64,000 nt of DNA, from the NCBI GenBank assembly GCA_026125795.1, contig JAHCKM010000003.1, positions 930,001 through 994,000 of the forward strand, given 5' to 3'. Numbering within the stretch: the first letter of the stretch is position 1; the number at the start of each line of letters is the position of its first letter. Positions 28,004-38,325 of this stretch are shown here, in pieces. The position numbers and the translations under genes were made by a program. The notes beneath the pieces are model-generated. The model was not told where the DNA came from, did no database searches, and saw only the letters and a list, made by a program, of their open reading frames with translations. This stretch comes from Burkholderiaceae bacterium. GTDB taxonomy: Bacteria > Pseudomonadota > Gammaproteobacteria > Burkholderiales > Burkholderiaceae_C.

Positions 28004-28924
28004 ATGAACCTGAAGCACCTCGAAAGCTTCGTGCGCGTGGCCGAGCTGGGTAGCTTCAGCAAGGCGGCGCGCGTGCTCGACATCGCGCAGCCCGCACTCA
28101 GCCGCCAGGTGCGTGCGCTCGAGACCGATCTGCGCGAGACGCTGCTGCTGCGCAACGGCCGCGGCGCCACGCTCACCGACGCCGGACGGCGCTTGTTCGA
28201 GCACGGCGTGCAGATCCTGCAGCGCGTGTCGCAGGCGCGCGAGGACCTCGGCGTGCAGCGTGATGCCGCGGTGGGCCATGTCACGATCGGGCTGCCGCCG
28301 AGCATCGGTCGGCGCCTGACGCGACCGTTGATCGAAGGCTTTCGCGAGCACTTGCCGCGTGCGCGCTTGACGATCGTCGAAGGCTTGAGTGCCAACATCG
28401 CCGAATGGATCGCCAGCGGGCGCGCCGACATCGGGCTGCTGTACAACCCCGACGCGCTGCCGGCACTGGAGATCACGCCGCTGCTGCGCGAGCGGCTGTG
28501 CCTGGTGGAGGCGGCGCCGGCGCGCGGACGCCGCACCCGGACGCCGCTGCCGCTGCGCGAGCTGGCCAACTATCCGTTGATCCTGCCGGAGCGGCATCAG
28601 GCGATCCGCCGGCTGCTGCAAACGCAGGCGCATCTCGCGGGCGTGAAGCTCAACGTGGCATGGGAGGTGTCGAGCGTGCCCGCGATCATCGACCTGGTGT
28701 GTGCGCGCGTGGGCTACGCGGTGCTGAACGCGAGCGCGGTCGATGCCTCGGGCCGAGGCAGCGAGCTGGCGGTGAGGCCGATCGTCGAACCCGAACTGGT
28801 CAGCGTGCTGTTCCTCGCGCAATCGGCCACCAAGCCGAGCACGCCGCTGACGCGCCGCGTGGCGCGCCTGCTCACCGAGCTGATCGAGGCGCCGCGTGTG
28901 CCGGTGCGCAAGGCCCGGCGTTGA
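28004..28924 (+). CDS. LysR-family transcriptional regulator, probable regulator of the PCA 4,5-cleavage operon
   Basis: 306 residues. N-terminal winged HTH typical of LTTRs (MNLKHLESFVRVAELGSFSKAARVLDIAQPALSRQ pattern, residues 1-35), then a linker helix and a periplasmic-binding-type effector domain. ATG 28004 lies 15 bp after the Bug receptor stop, so both are probably cotranscribed. Immediately after the gene is a T-N11-A palindrome placed correctly for an LTTR site ahead of the lig genes. The effector is likely a pathway intermediate or protocatechuate; this is inference from position. Confidence 0.88.
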   Translation: MNLKHLESFVRVAELGSFSKAARVLDIAQPALSRQVRALETDLRETLLLRNGRGATLTDAGRRLFEHGVQILQRVSQAREDLGVQRDAAVGHVTIGLPPSIGRRLTRPLIEGFREHLPRARLTIVEGLSANIAEWIASGRADIGLLYNPDALPALEITPLLRERLCLVEAAPARGRRTRTPLPLRELANYPLILPERHQAIRRLLQTQAHLAGVKLNVAWEVSSVPAIIDLVCARVGYAVLNASAVDASGRGSELAVRPIVEPELVSVLFLAQSATKPSTPLTRRVARLLTELIEAPRVPVRKARR

Positions 28925-28936
28925 ACACGCGGGGCC

Positions 28937-29001
28937 ATGCCGCCGCGGCATAACTGCTAGTAGGCTCAACGTCTAGCCGGGGAGGCCAGACCGCGCACAA
29001 T
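28937..29001 (+). promoter_or_regulatory. Promoter region of the PCA operon: T-N11-A palindrome plus -10
   Basis: Perfect 15-bp palindrome ATGCCGC-C-GCGGCAT at 28937-28951 (T at 28938, A at 28950, eleven bases between), and CACAAT at 28996-29001. With transcription starting near 29008, the palindrome is centred at about -64, where LTTR recognition sites normally lie. The -35 is poor, as in activated promoters. Confidence 0.55.
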
Positions 29002-29035
29002 CGCAGGCGTCGCTGCACGTGCTGCGGCCCCCGAC

Positions 29036-29722
29036 ATGAGCCAACGCATCACCGGCATTTCATCGATGGCCACCCGCGCGTTGCTGGCGGACCTGGCGCG
29101 CGCGTACGAACAGCAGACTGGCGCCCTGGTCACCATTGAATCGGTCGGCGGCGTCGACGCCGCCAAGCGGGTGCAGGCCGGCGAAGCCTTCGACGTGGTG
29201 TTCCTGGCCTCCGACGCGATCGATCGGCTGATCGCGTCCGGTCATGTCTTGGGCGACCGCATCGACCTCGTGCGTTCCCCAGTGGCCGTCGCCGTGCGCA
29301 AAGGTGCGCGGCGGCCCGACGTGAGCACCGAAGCGGCTCTGAGAGCCGCCGTGCTCGCCGCACCGCGCATCAGCTACTCCACTGGGCCGAGCGGCGTGCA
29401 CCTGCAGAGGCTGTTCGAGCGCTGGGACATCGCGGCCGAGTTGGCGCCGCGCACGGTCCAGGCGCCCCCCGGCGTTCCGGTTGGTTCGCTGGTCGCACGC
29501 GGCGACGTCGACCTTGGGTTTCAGCAGCTCAGCGAGCTGATGCATCTTGAGGGTGTCGATGTGATCGGCGGACTGCCCGGTGACGCGCAGTTCATCACCA
29601 CGTTCGCGGCCGGCGTGTGCGCCCGGTCGACCCAGACTTCGGCGGTGCAGGCGATGCTCGCTTTCATGAACTCGCCGCAGGTGGCCGAGGTCAAGCGCCG
29701 TCACGGCATGGAACCGGCCTGA
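29036..29722 (+). CDS. Periplasmic-binding-fold (ModA-like) protein without signal peptide
   Basis: 228 residues resembling the molybdate/extracellular binding-protein fold (PBP type 2): ATRALLADLARAYEQQTGALVTIESVGG at the start, FDVVFLASDAIDRL near residue 52, GDVDLGFQQLSEL near 155 and a C-terminal helix. It starts directly with the mature fold; there is no hydrophobic leader and no alternative upstream start, so it should be cytoplasmic. It is the first gene of the 13-gene PCA operon, 10 bp before ligJ. Possible roles: effector sensor, binding partner, or an enzyme on this fold. Not established. Confidence 0.75.
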   Translation: MSQRITGISSMATRALLADLARAYEQQTGALVTIESVGGVDAAKRVQAGEAFDVVFLASDAIDRLIASGHVLGDRIDLVRSPVAVAVRKGARRPDVSTEAALRAAVLAAPRISYSTGPSGVHLQRLFERWDIAAELAPRTVQAPPGVPVGSLVARGDVDLGFQQLSELMHLEGVDVIGGLPGDAQFITTFAAGVCARSTQTSAVQAMLAFMNSPQVAEVKRRHGMEPA

Positions 29723-29732
29723 AGGAGACCGC

Positions 29733-30758
29733 ATGATCATTGACTGCCACGGCCACTACACCACTGCGCCCAAGGCGCTGGAGAACTGGCGCAACGCACA
29801 GATCGCCGGCATCAAGGATCCGTCGGTGATGCCCAAGGCGAGGGAGCTCAGGATCACCGACGACGAGCTTCGAGAGTCGATCGAGACCAACCAGCTCAAG
29901 CTGATGAAGCAGCGCGGCTCCGACCTCACGATCTTCAGCCCGCGCGCCAGCTTCATGGCGCACCACATCGGCGACTTTCAGGTCTCGAGCACCTGGGCCG
30001 CGATCTGCAACGAGCTGTGCTACCGCGTGTCGCAGCTGTTTCCCGACCACTTCATACCGGCAGCGATGTTGCCGCAGTCGCCCGGTGTCGACCCCAAGAC
30101 CTGCATTCCCGAGCTGGTGAAGTGCGTCGAGCAGTACGGCAATGTCGGCATCAACCTGAACCCCGATCCGTCGGGCGGCCACTGGACATCGCCACCGCTC
30201 ACCGACAAGCACTGGTACCCGATCTACGAAAAGATGGTGGAGTACGGCATCCCGGCGATGGTCCACGTGAGCACCAGCTGCAACGCATGCTTCCACACCA
30301 CCGGCGCGCACTACATCAACGCCGATACCACCGCGGTGATGCAACTGATCCAGGGCGATCTGTTCAAGGATTTTCCGACGCTCAAGTTCATCATCCCTCA
30401 CGGCGGCGGGGCGGCGCCGTACCACTGGGGCCGCTACCGCGGGCTGGCGCAGGAGCTGAAGAAGCCGCTGCTCAAGGACCACCTGCTGAACAACGTCTTC
30501 TTCGACACCTGCGTCTACCACCAACCCGGCATCGACCTGCTCACGCGCGTGATCCCGGTGGCCAACGTGCTGTTCGCCAGCGAGATGATCGGTGCCGTGC
30601 GCGGCGTGGATCCGGAGACCGGCCACTACTACGACGACACCAAGCGCTACGTCGAGGCCGCGAAGCTCAGTGCCGAGGAGCGCGCCCAGATCTACGAAGG
30701 CAACGCGCGCCGCGTCTATCCTCGGCTGGACGCTGCGCTGAAGCAAAGAGGAAGATGA
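29733..30758 (+). CDS. ligJ: 4-oxalomesaconate hydratase (LigJ/PmdE-type amidohydrolase)
   Basis: Metal-dependent amidohydrolase-superfamily enzyme adding water to the oxalomesaconate tautomer to give 4-carboxy-4-hydroxy-2-oxoadipate. 341 residues, the length of LigJ. The N-terminal HxH metal motif is DCHGHY (His 6, His 8); further ligands are expected in [22 protein letters not shown] and the late Asp/Glu region around [17 protein letters not shown] 29733 has AAGGAG upstream. The stop is one base from ligK. Confidence 0.92.
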   Translation: MIIDCHGHYTTAPKALENWRNAQIAGIKDPSVMPKARELRITDDELRESIETNQLKLMKQRGSDLTIFSPRASFMAHHIGDFQVSSTWAAICNELCYRVSQLFPDHFIPAAMLPQSPGVDPKTCIPELVKCVEQYGNVGINLNPDPSGGHWTSPPLTDKHWYPIYEKMVEYGIPAMVHVSTSCNACFHTTGAHYINADTTAVMQLIQGDLFKDFPTLKFIIPHGGGAAPYHWGRYRGLAQELKKPLLKDHLLNNVFFDTCVYHQPGIDLLTRVIPVANVLFASEMIGAVRGVDPETGHYYDDTKRYVEAAKLSAEERAQIYEGNARRVYPRLDAALKQRGR

Positions 30759-30759
30759 C

Positions 30760-31443
30760 ATGTACCAAATCGGCATCGTCAAGCGCAACATCGTGCGCGC
30801 CGACCGCTCGGCGACCGAGCGGCTCGCCGGCTTCGGCGTGGCCACCGTGCACGAGGCGATGGGGCGCGTCGGTCTGATGAAGCCGTACATGCGGCCGATC
30901 TATCCTGGCGCGCAGATCTCCGGCACCGCCGTGACGGTGCTGCTGCAGCCGGGCGACAATTGGATGCTGCACGTCGCAGCCGAGCAAATCCAGCAAGGCG
31001 ACATCGTGATCGCGGCGTGCACCGCGGAGAACGATGACGGGTTCTTCGGCGACCTGCTGGCCACCAGCTACCGCGCGCGCGGCGCCAAGGGGCTGGTGAT
31101 CGAAGCCGGCGTGCGCGACGTGAAGGTGCTGACCGAGATGGGCTTTCCTGTGTGGAGCAAGGCGGTAAGCGCCAAGGGTACGGTGAAGGCCACGCTCGGT
31201 TCAGTGAACATCCCGCTGGTGTGTGCCGGTGCGCTGGTGCATCCCGGCGACGTGATCGTTGCCGACGATGACGGCGTCGTCGTGGTGCCGGCGGCGATGG
31301 CCGGCAAGGTGGCCGATGCCGCCGCCGCGCGCGAGGCCAACGAGGGCGAGAAGCGCGCCAAACTCGCGTCGGGGGTGCTCGGCCTCGACATGTACAACAT
31401 GCGCGAGCCGCTGCAGAAGGCGGGCCTGAAGTACATCGACTAG
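30760..31443 (+). CDS. ligK: 4-carboxy-4-hydroxy-2-oxoadipate aldolase (LigK/PmdF)
   Basis: Class II-type aldolase of the HMG/CHA (RraA-like) fold, cleaving CHA to pyruvate and oxaloacetate, the final pathway step. 227 residues, the normal length. Family segments: [16 protein letters not shown] (25-40), the metal/substrate loop [24 protein letters not shown] in two parts around residues 97-120, and [18 protein letters not shown] near 160. Ribosome binding site AAGAGGAAG just before the ATG; the gene is separated from ligJ by one base. Confidence 0.93.
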   Translation: MYQIGIVKRNIVRADRSATERLAGFGVATVHEAMGRVGLMKPYMRPIYPGAQISGTAVTVLLQPGDNWMLHVAAEQIQQGDIVIAACTAENDDGFFGDLLATSYRARGAKGLVIEAGVRDVKVLTEMGFPVWSKAVSAKGTVKATLGSVNIPLVCAGALVHPGDVIVADDDGVVVVPAAMAGKVADAAAAREANEGEKRAKLASGVLGLDMYNMREPLQKAGLKYID

Positions 31444-31452
31444 GCGGGCACG

Positions 31453-32361
31453 ATGCGCATCGCGCTGATCGGTTATGGCGAGGTCGGCCGCATCCTGGCG
31501 GAAGACCTGCGCGCATGCAGCGCGTCGATCGCAACCTTCGATGTCAAGTTGGCCGATGCCGCGGGCGCCGCGATGCGCGACCACGCGCAGCGCCTGGGCG
31601 TGCAGCTCGCCGAAGCGCACGCCACGGCGGCGCGCGATGCCGAACTGGTGATCTCGGCCGTGACCGCGAGCCAGGCGGTGGCCGTGGCGCGCGCCTGCGC
31701 CCCAGGGCTGAGGCCCGGTGCGTTCTTTCTAGACTTCAACTCGGCCTCGCCCGGCGCCAAGATCGAAGCTGCTGGCATCGTCAATGCCGCAGGGGGCCGG
31801 TATGTCGAGGGCGCGGTGATGACTTCGGTCCCGCCGTATCGCATCAAGGTGCCGCTGCTGCTCGGCGGGCCCGATGCCTCGGCGCTTGTGCCGGTCTTGG
31901 ATGCGCTCGGGTTCGCGGCCAAGGTGCACAGCGCCCGGCTCGGTGTGGCATCGGCCACCAAGATGTGCCGCAGCGTGATGATCAAAGGTCTCGAGGCGAT
32001 GGTGATCGAAGCCTTCACCACGGCGCGCCACTATGGGGTGGAAGACGCCGTGCTCGCTTCGCTCCGGGAGACCTTTCCCGACATTGACTGGGAAAGGCAG
32101 GGCGCCTACCTCTTCCAGCGCGTGATCGAGCACGGTCGGCGGCGCAGCGAAGAGGTGCGAGAGGTGGCCGTCACCGTGCGTGAGGCGGGGCTGGAACCGT
32201 GGAGCGCAACAGGCACGGCCGAACGGCAAGCCTGGGTGGCCGACCTGGCCGACGCCGGGGTGTTCGGCCGCAAGGGCGAGCCAGGTTTCGCGCGCAGCGC
32301 CGACTGGCGCACCGAGGCCGATCGCATCCTCGCTCATCTGGAGAAAGCGAACAAAAGGTGA
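31453..32361 (+). CDS. NAD(P)-dependent dehydrogenase, 6-phosphogluconate dehydrogenase-like (DUF1932)
   Basis: 302 residues. N-terminal Rossmann domain opening IALIGYGEVGRILAEDL, then a C-terminal all-helical DUF1932-type domain (about 190-270) with the conserved ATKMCRSVMIKGLEAM segment containing the usual catalytic-position Lys. These beta-hydroxyacid-dehydrogenase relatives oxidise or reduce hydroxy acids. Position between ligK and ligI suggests a substrate linked to the pathway or to a lignin-type side chain, but none can be assigned. Its TGA overlaps the ligI GTG (GTGA). Confidence 0.8.
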   Translation: MRIALIGYGEVGRILAEDLRACSASIATFDVKLADAAGAAMRDHAQRLGVQLAEAHATAARDAELVISAVTASQAVAVARACAPGLRPGAFFLDFNSASPGAKIEAAGIVNAAGGRYVEGAVMTSVPPYRIKVPLLLGGPDASALVPVLDALGFAAKVHSARLGVASATKMCRSVMIKGLEAMVIEAFTTARHYGVEDAVLASLRETFPDIDWERQGAYLFQRVIEHGRRRSEEVREVAVTVREAGLEPWSATGTAERQAWVADLADAGVFGRKGEPGFARSADWRTEADRILAHLEKANKR

Positions 32362-33278
32362 AGTTCGAGAAGACCCCTGGCTGGCTCGATTGGTACCAAG
32401 CGCCGAGCAAGCCGCAGTTCAAGCTGCCACCGGGCAGCGTCGATGCGCACTGCCATGTGTTCGGCCCCGGCGAGCAGTTTCCGTTCGCGCCCGAGCGCAA
32501 GTACACGCCATGCGACGCCAGCAAGGCGCAGCTCTTCGCGCTGCGCGACCACCTCGGCTTCGCTCGCAACGTGATCGTGCAGGCCACCTGTCACGGCGCC
32601 GACAACCGGGCGATGGCCGATGCCTGCCGCAGCTCCAACGGCAAGGCACGCGGCGTGGCCACCGTTAAGCGCGGCGTCACCGACGGCGAGCTGCAGGAGC
32701 TGCATGCGGCCGGCGTGCGTGGCGTGCGCTTCAACTTCGTCAAGCGGCTGGTCGACTTCACTCCCAAAGACGAGCTGATAGAGATCGCCGCGCGCATCAA
32801 GCCGCTGGGCTGGCACGTGGTGATCTATTTCGAGGCGGTGGATCTGCCCGAGCTGTGGGACTTCTTCACCGCGCTGCCGACCACCGTGGTGGTCGACCAC
32901 ATGGGCCGGCCGGACGTGAGCAAGCCGATCGACGGCCCGGAGTTCGCGCTGTTCGAGCGCTTCATGCGCGAGCACGACAACGTGTGGAGCAAGGTGAGCT
33001 GTCCCGAGCGTCTCTCGGTGTCCGGCCCGCCGGCCCGGGCCGGCGAGCGCAGTGCGTATCGCGACGTGGTGCCCTTCGCGCGTCGCATCGTCGAGCGTTT
33101 TCCCGAGCGCGTGCTGTGGGGGACCGATTGGCCGCATCCCAACCTGAAGGACCACATGCCCGATGATGGCCTGCTGGTGGACTTCATCCCGCATATCGCT
33201 GTCACGGCCGACCTGCAGCGCAGGCTGCTCGTCGACAACCCGATGCGGCTGTACTGGCCGGAAGAATCCAGACAATGA
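32358..33278 (+). CDS. ligI: 2-pyrone-4,6-dicarboxylate hydrolase (LigI/PmdD)
   Basis: Amidohydrolase-superfamily lactonase opening the PDC ring to 4-oxalomesaconate; metal-independent in the characterised LigI. 306 residues. The HxH pair is H31/H33 in DAHCHVFG, the same numbers as in LigI; VVVDHMGRPD and GTDWPHPNL carry the other conserved His/Asp. Start GTG 32358 overlaps the preceding stop and has AAAAGG close upstream. Followed after 10 bp by the tannase-family gene. Confidence 0.93.
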   Translation: MKFEKTPGWLDWYQAPSKPQFKLPPGSVDAHCHVFGPGEQFPFAPERKYTPCDASKAQLFALRDHLGFARNVIVQATCHGADNRAMADACRSSNGKARGVATVKRGVTDGELQELHAAGVRGVRFNFVKRLVDFTPKDELIEIAARIKPLGWHVVIYFEAVDLPELWDFFTALPTTVVVDHMGRPDVSKPIDGPEFALFERFMREHDNVWSKVSCPERLSVSGPPARAGERSAYRDVVPFARRIVERFPERVLWGTDWPHPNLKDHMPDDGLLVDFIPHIAVTADLQRRLLVDNPMRLYWPEESRQ

Positions 33279-33288
33279 GGGGACCGAC

Positions 33289-34959
33289 GTGATTCGTGCC
33301 CTTTGCGTGGTCGCGGCCGCCGCCGCGCTCGCCGCCTGCACGAGCGCACCTCCGCGCAGCGCGCCGGTGGCCTGCGCGGCGTTGCCGGCGGCGCTGGCCG
33401 CGATGAGCAACGTGCGCATCACCGCCGCGACCGCGGTGGCCGACGACGGGAAGGGCATGCCCGCGCATTGCCAGGTGACCGGTGTGGCCAACGAGCGCAC
33501 CGGAGCCGATGGCCGTCAGTACGCCATCGGCTTCGAGATGCGGCTGCCGGCGGCGTGGAACCAGCGCTTCCTGCATCAAGTCAATGGCGGCAACGACGGC
33601 AAGGTGGTGCCGGCACTCGGCGCCTTGCCGATATTGGCCAAGAACGGTCTGCAGCGCGGCTTTGCGGTCATCAGCTCCGACTCGGGCCATCGCGAGGATG
33701 ACCCGGCCAACAACGCCGCGGGGCTCGCCAGGAGCAACGTGTTCGGCCTCGACCCGCAGGCGCGGCGCGATTACGGCTACGGCGCGAACGACACGATGTT
33801 TTCAGTGGCTCAGGCGTTGATCAAGGCGCACTACGGCCAGGCTCCGCAGCGCAGCTACATGGCCGGATGCAGCAACGGCGGTCGCCACGCGCTGGTGGCC
33901 GCCACGCGCTACGGGGATCGCTACCACGGCATCCTCGCCGGCGCGCCGGGACTCAACCTGCCCAAGGCGGCGGTGCAGCACGCGTGGGACGTGCAGAGCT
34001 GGCAGATGGCCGATCCCGACATCCGCAAGGCCTTCAGCCCGGCCGACATGCAGCTCGTGGCCGCCAAGGTGCTGGAGCGCTGCGACGGGCTCGACGGCGC
34101 GGCCGACGGCATCGTCGGCGACCTGCCACGCTGCCAGAGCGCGTTCAAGCTCGGCGAGCTGCAGTGCGGCGGCGAGAAGACGGCGCAGTGCCTGAGCGCC
34201 AACCAGGTGAGGGCCCTGGAGCGCGCGTTCGCCGGTCCGCGCAACAGCAAGGGCGAACTGCTCTACAGCGATTGGTCTTGGGACGCCGGCGTCGGCGCGG
34301 GCAACTGGCGTTTCTGGAAGCTCGAGAGCCAGATCCCGCCATGGAATCGGATGCCGCTGATCGCGACGATGGGCGCCGGCTCGCTGTCGTACATCTTCAC
34401 CACGCCACCCACGCGCACCGGAGGGTCGCCGGACGAACTGATCAAGTTCCTGAGCGGCTTCGATTTCGATCGCGATGCGCCGCGCATTTTCGCCACGGAC
34501 GCCACGTTCACCGAATCGGGGATGCAGTTCATGGCCCCACCCGACGTGGACGACCCCAGGCTCGCCACGTTCCGCGACAACGGCGGCAAGCTCATCGTCT
34601 ATCACGGCAACAGCGACGCGGTGTTCTCGGTGAACGACACCACCCGCTGGTTCCGCAAGCTGCAGGCCAACGCCGGCGGTGCCGAGTTCGCGCGTTACTA
34701 CCCGGTGCCCGGCATGGCGCATTGCAGCGGCGGTCCAGCCACCGATCAGTTCGACGCGCTCGGTGCGCTGGTCGAGTGGGTTGAGCAGGGCAAGGCGCCG
34801 GCCGCGTTGAACGCGAGCGTGAACCCCAACAACAAGGAGCTGCCCGCCGCCTGGTCCAAGGCCCGCACGCGGCCGCTGTGCCCGTGGCCGCGAGTCGCGC
34901 GCTACAACGGCAGCGGCAGCCTCGATGAGGCGGCCAGCTTCCGATGCAGCGCGCCATGA
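33289..34959 (+). CDS. Tannase/feruloyl esterase-family lipoprotein (MHETase relatives)
   Basis: 556 residues from GTG 33289 (GAGGGG 6 bases before it). The signal peptide has the lipobox LAAC (Cys 17), so a lipid-anchored, cell-envelope esterase is predicted. The tannase-family triad is visible as Ser 195 in GCSNGG, Asp 443 in HGNSDAVFS and His 478 in GMAHCSGG. Cys 194 and Cys 479 adjoin Ser and His, giving the CS-D-HC disulfide of the family. A lid-domain calcium loop CDGLDGAADGIVGD starts at 265. Relatives hydrolyse gallate, ferulate and mono(hydroxyethyl) terephthalate esters. In this operon the acid released is probably protocatechuate or a precursor; the real ester is unknown. Confidence 0.88.
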   Translation: MIRALCVVAAAAALAACTSAPPRSAPVACAALPAALAAMSNVRITAATAVADDGKGMPAHCQVTGVANERTGADGRQYAIGFEMRLPAAWNQRFLHQVNGGNDGKVVPALGALPILAKNGLQRGFAVISSDSGHREDDPANNAAGLARSNVFGLDPQARRDYGYGANDTMFSVAQALIKAHYGQAPQRSYMAGCSNGGRHALVAATRYGDRYHGILAGAPGLNLPKAAVQHAWDVQSWQMADPDIRKAFSPADMQLVAAKVLERCDGLDGAADGIVGDLPRCQSAFKLGELQCGGEKTAQCLSANQVRALERAFAGPRNSKGELLYSDWSWDAGVGAGNWRFWKLESQIPPWNRMPLIATMGAGSLSYIFTTPPTRTGGSPDELIKFLSGFDFDRDAPRIFATDATFTESGMQFMAPPDVDDPRLATFRDNGGKLIVYHGNSDAVFSVNDTTRWFRKLQANAGGAEFARYYPVPGMAHCSGGPATDQFDALGALVEWVEQGKAPAALNASVNPNNKELPAAWSKARTRPLCPWPRVARYNGSGSLDEAASFRCSAP

Positions 34960-34974
34960 CGGAGTGACGCACAC

Positions 34975-36275
<1,301 letters not shown>

Positions 36276-36276
36276 C

Positions 36277-37227
36277 ATGACCATCAACGTGGCGCTGGCT
36301 GGCGCCGGCGCATTCGGCATCAAGCACCTCGACGCGATGAAGAACATCGCCGATGTGAAGGTGATCTCGGTGGTCGGCCGCGAGTACGACAAGACCAAGG
36401 AGGTGGCTGACAAGTACGGGATCGCACACGTCACGACCGACCTCGACGAGAGCCTCAAGCTCAAGGAGCTCGATGCGGTGATTCTGGCCACCCCGACCCA
36501 GATGCACGCTGCGCAGACCATCGCTTGCCTGCAGGCCGGAAAGCACGTGCAGGTGGAGATCCCGCTGTGCGACGCACTGAAGGACGGCCAGGCCGTGGTG
36601 GCGATGCAGAAGCAGACCGGCAAGGTGGCGATGTGCGGCCACACGCGGCGCTTCAACCCGAGCCACCAATGGGTGCGCAAGCGCATCGTGGCCGGCGAGC
36701 TCAACATCCAGCAGATGGACGTGCAGACGTACTTCTTCCGCCGCACGAACGTGAACGCCCTCGGACAGCCGCGCAGCTGGACCGACCACCTGCTTTGGCA
36801 CCACGCCGCTCACACGGTGGACTTGTTCGCGTATCAGGCGCGCTCGCCGATCGTCAAGGCCAATGCCATCCAGGGTCCGATCCACCCCAAGCTCGGCATC
36901 GCGATGGACATGAGCATCCAGCTCAAGGCCGCCAACGGCGCGATCTGCACGCTTTCCTTGAGCTTCAACAACGAGGGGCCGCTCGGCACGTTCTTCCGCT
37001 ACATCGGCGACACCGGCACCTACATCGCGCGCTACGACGATCTCTTCAATGGCAAGGACGAGAAGATCGACGTTTCCAAGGTCGACGTGTCGATGAACGG
37101 CATCGAATTGCAGGACCGCGAATTCTTCGCCGCCATCCGCGACGGCCGTGAACCCAACGCCAGCGTGAACCAGGTGCTGCCGTGCTACGAGGTGCTGCAT
37201 CGACTGGAGCAGCAGCTCGAACCGTGA
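36277..37227 (+). CDS. ligC: 4-carboxy-2-hydroxymuconate-6-semialdehyde dehydrogenase (LigC/PmdC)
   Basis: Gfo/Idh/MocA-family NADP-dependent dehydrogenase oxidising the hemiacetal of the ring-cleavage product to 2-pyrone-4,6-dicarboxylate. 316 residues (LigC 315). Rossmann motif ALAGAGAFGIKHLD at the start, then CGHTRRFNPSH and the substrate-side WHHAAHTVDLF motif near residue 180. ATG 36277 is one base after the ligB stop. It is followed after 31 bp by the TRAP receptor with its own ribosome binding site GAGGAGAC. Confidence 0.94.
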   Translation: MTINVALAGAGAFGIKHLDAMKNIADVKVISVVGREYDKTKEVADKYGIAHVTTDLDESLKLKELDAVILATPTQMHAAQTIACLQAGKHVQVEIPLCDALKDGQAVVAMQKQTGKVAMCGHTRRFNPSHQWVRKRIVAGELNIQQMDVQTYFFRRTNVNALGQPRSWTDHLLWHHAAHTVDLFAYQARSPIVKANAIQGPIHPKLGIAMDMSIQLKAANGAICTLSLSFNNEGPLGTFFRYIGDTGTYIARYDDLFNGKDEKIDVSKVDVSMNGIELQDREFFAAIRDGREPNASVNQVLPCYEVLHRLEQQLEP

Positions 37228-37258
37228 GACCCACCAACCTGACAGAGGAGACAAGACG

Positions 37259-38293
37259 ATGAGGATCACCCGCAAGGCCTTTCTGGGCGCCATGGCCGGT
37301 GCCGCCACCACCTCGATGCTGCCGGCGGCGCGCGCCGCCGACGTGACGCTGCGCTTTCACCAGATGCTGCCGCCACAGGCGACGATCCCCTCCAAGGCGA
37401 TCAAGCCCTGGGCCGAGAAGGTCGAGAAGGAGAGTGGTGGGCGCATCAAGGTCCAGCGCTTCGACGCCATGGCCCTCGGCGGCAAGCCGCCCGAGCTGTT
37501 CGACCAGGCCAAGGACGGCGTGGTCGACATCATCTGGACCGTGCTGGGCTACACGCCGGGTCGGTTCCCCAAGAGCGAGGTGTTCGAGTTGCCGTTCTCC
37601 AGCGGCAAGGCCGAGCCCGCGTCGAAGGCGTTCCAGGAGTACGTGCAGAAGAACGCGATGGACGAGTTCAAGGACGTCAAGCTGATCTGCGTGCACGTTC
37701 ACGGCCCCGGCCTGATCCACAGCAAGGATCCGGTCACCAAGCTGGAGGACCTCAGAGGCATGAAGGTGCGCGGCGGATCGCGCGTCATCAACGTCATGCT
37801 CGAGCAGCTGGGCGCCACGCCGGTCGGCATGCCGGTGCCGGCGGTCGGCGAGGGGCTGTCCAAGGGTGTGATCAGCGCCACCACCATCCCATGGGAGGTC
37901 GTGCCCGCATTGAAGGTGCAGCAGATCGTCAAGAACCACACCGGCTTCAGCGGCAACACGGGCCTGTATACGCAGACCTTCGCGGTGGCGATGAACAAGG
38001 GCGCGTACGACAAGCTGCCGCCCGACCTGAAGAAGGTGATCGACGCCAACAGCGGACAGGTGGCCGCGGCTGTGTTCGGCCGCGCGATGGACGACGGCGA
38101 CGCCGCCGGCCTGGCGCTGGCGCGCAAGGGCGGCAACAACATCATCACGCTCGACGCCGCGGAAACGCAGCGCTGGCAGCGTGCGGCGGCCGGCACGCGG
38201 GCCGCCTGGTACAAGGAAGTCAGCGACAAGGGGCTCGACGGCCAGAAGCTCGCCGCCGAGGCCGAGGCGCTGATCGCCAAGTACTCCAAGTGA
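37259..38293 (+). CDS. dctP: TRAP transporter periplasmic receptor DctP
   Basis: Extracytoplasmic solute receptor of a tripartite ATP-independent periplasmic transporter, 344 residues. N-terminal leader MRITRKAFLGAMAGAATTSM...ARAAD looks Sec (or weak Tat) type. DctP features: LRFHQMLPPQATIPSKAIKPWAEKVEKESGGR region at 32-63, LRGMKVRGGSRVIN with the carboxylate-binding Arg near residue 170, and a C-terminal helix. The ligand is probably an aromatic or ester-derived carboxylate entering the PCA pathway (inference from operon). Followed by a strong intercistronic hairpin. Confidence 0.92.
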   Translation: MRITRKAFLGAMAGAATTSMLPAARAADVTLRFHQMLPPQATIPSKAIKPWAEKVEKESGGRIKVQRFDAMALGGKPPELFDQAKDGVVDIIWTVLGYTPGRFPKSEVFELPFSSGKAEPASKAFQEYVQKNAMDEFKDVKLICVHVHGPGLIHSKDPVTKLEDLRGMKVRGGSRVINVMLEQLGATPVGMPVPAVGEGLSKGVISATTIPWEVVPALKVQQIVKNHTGFSGNTGLYTQTFAVAMNKGAYDKLPPDLKKVIDANSGQVAAAVFGRAMDDGDAAGLALARKGGNNIITLDAAETQRWQRAAAGTRAAWYKEVSDKGLDGQKLAAEAEALIAKYSK

Positions 38294-38325
38294 TCTGATC
38301 CCGCCGGTTCGTGCCGGTCCCTTTG

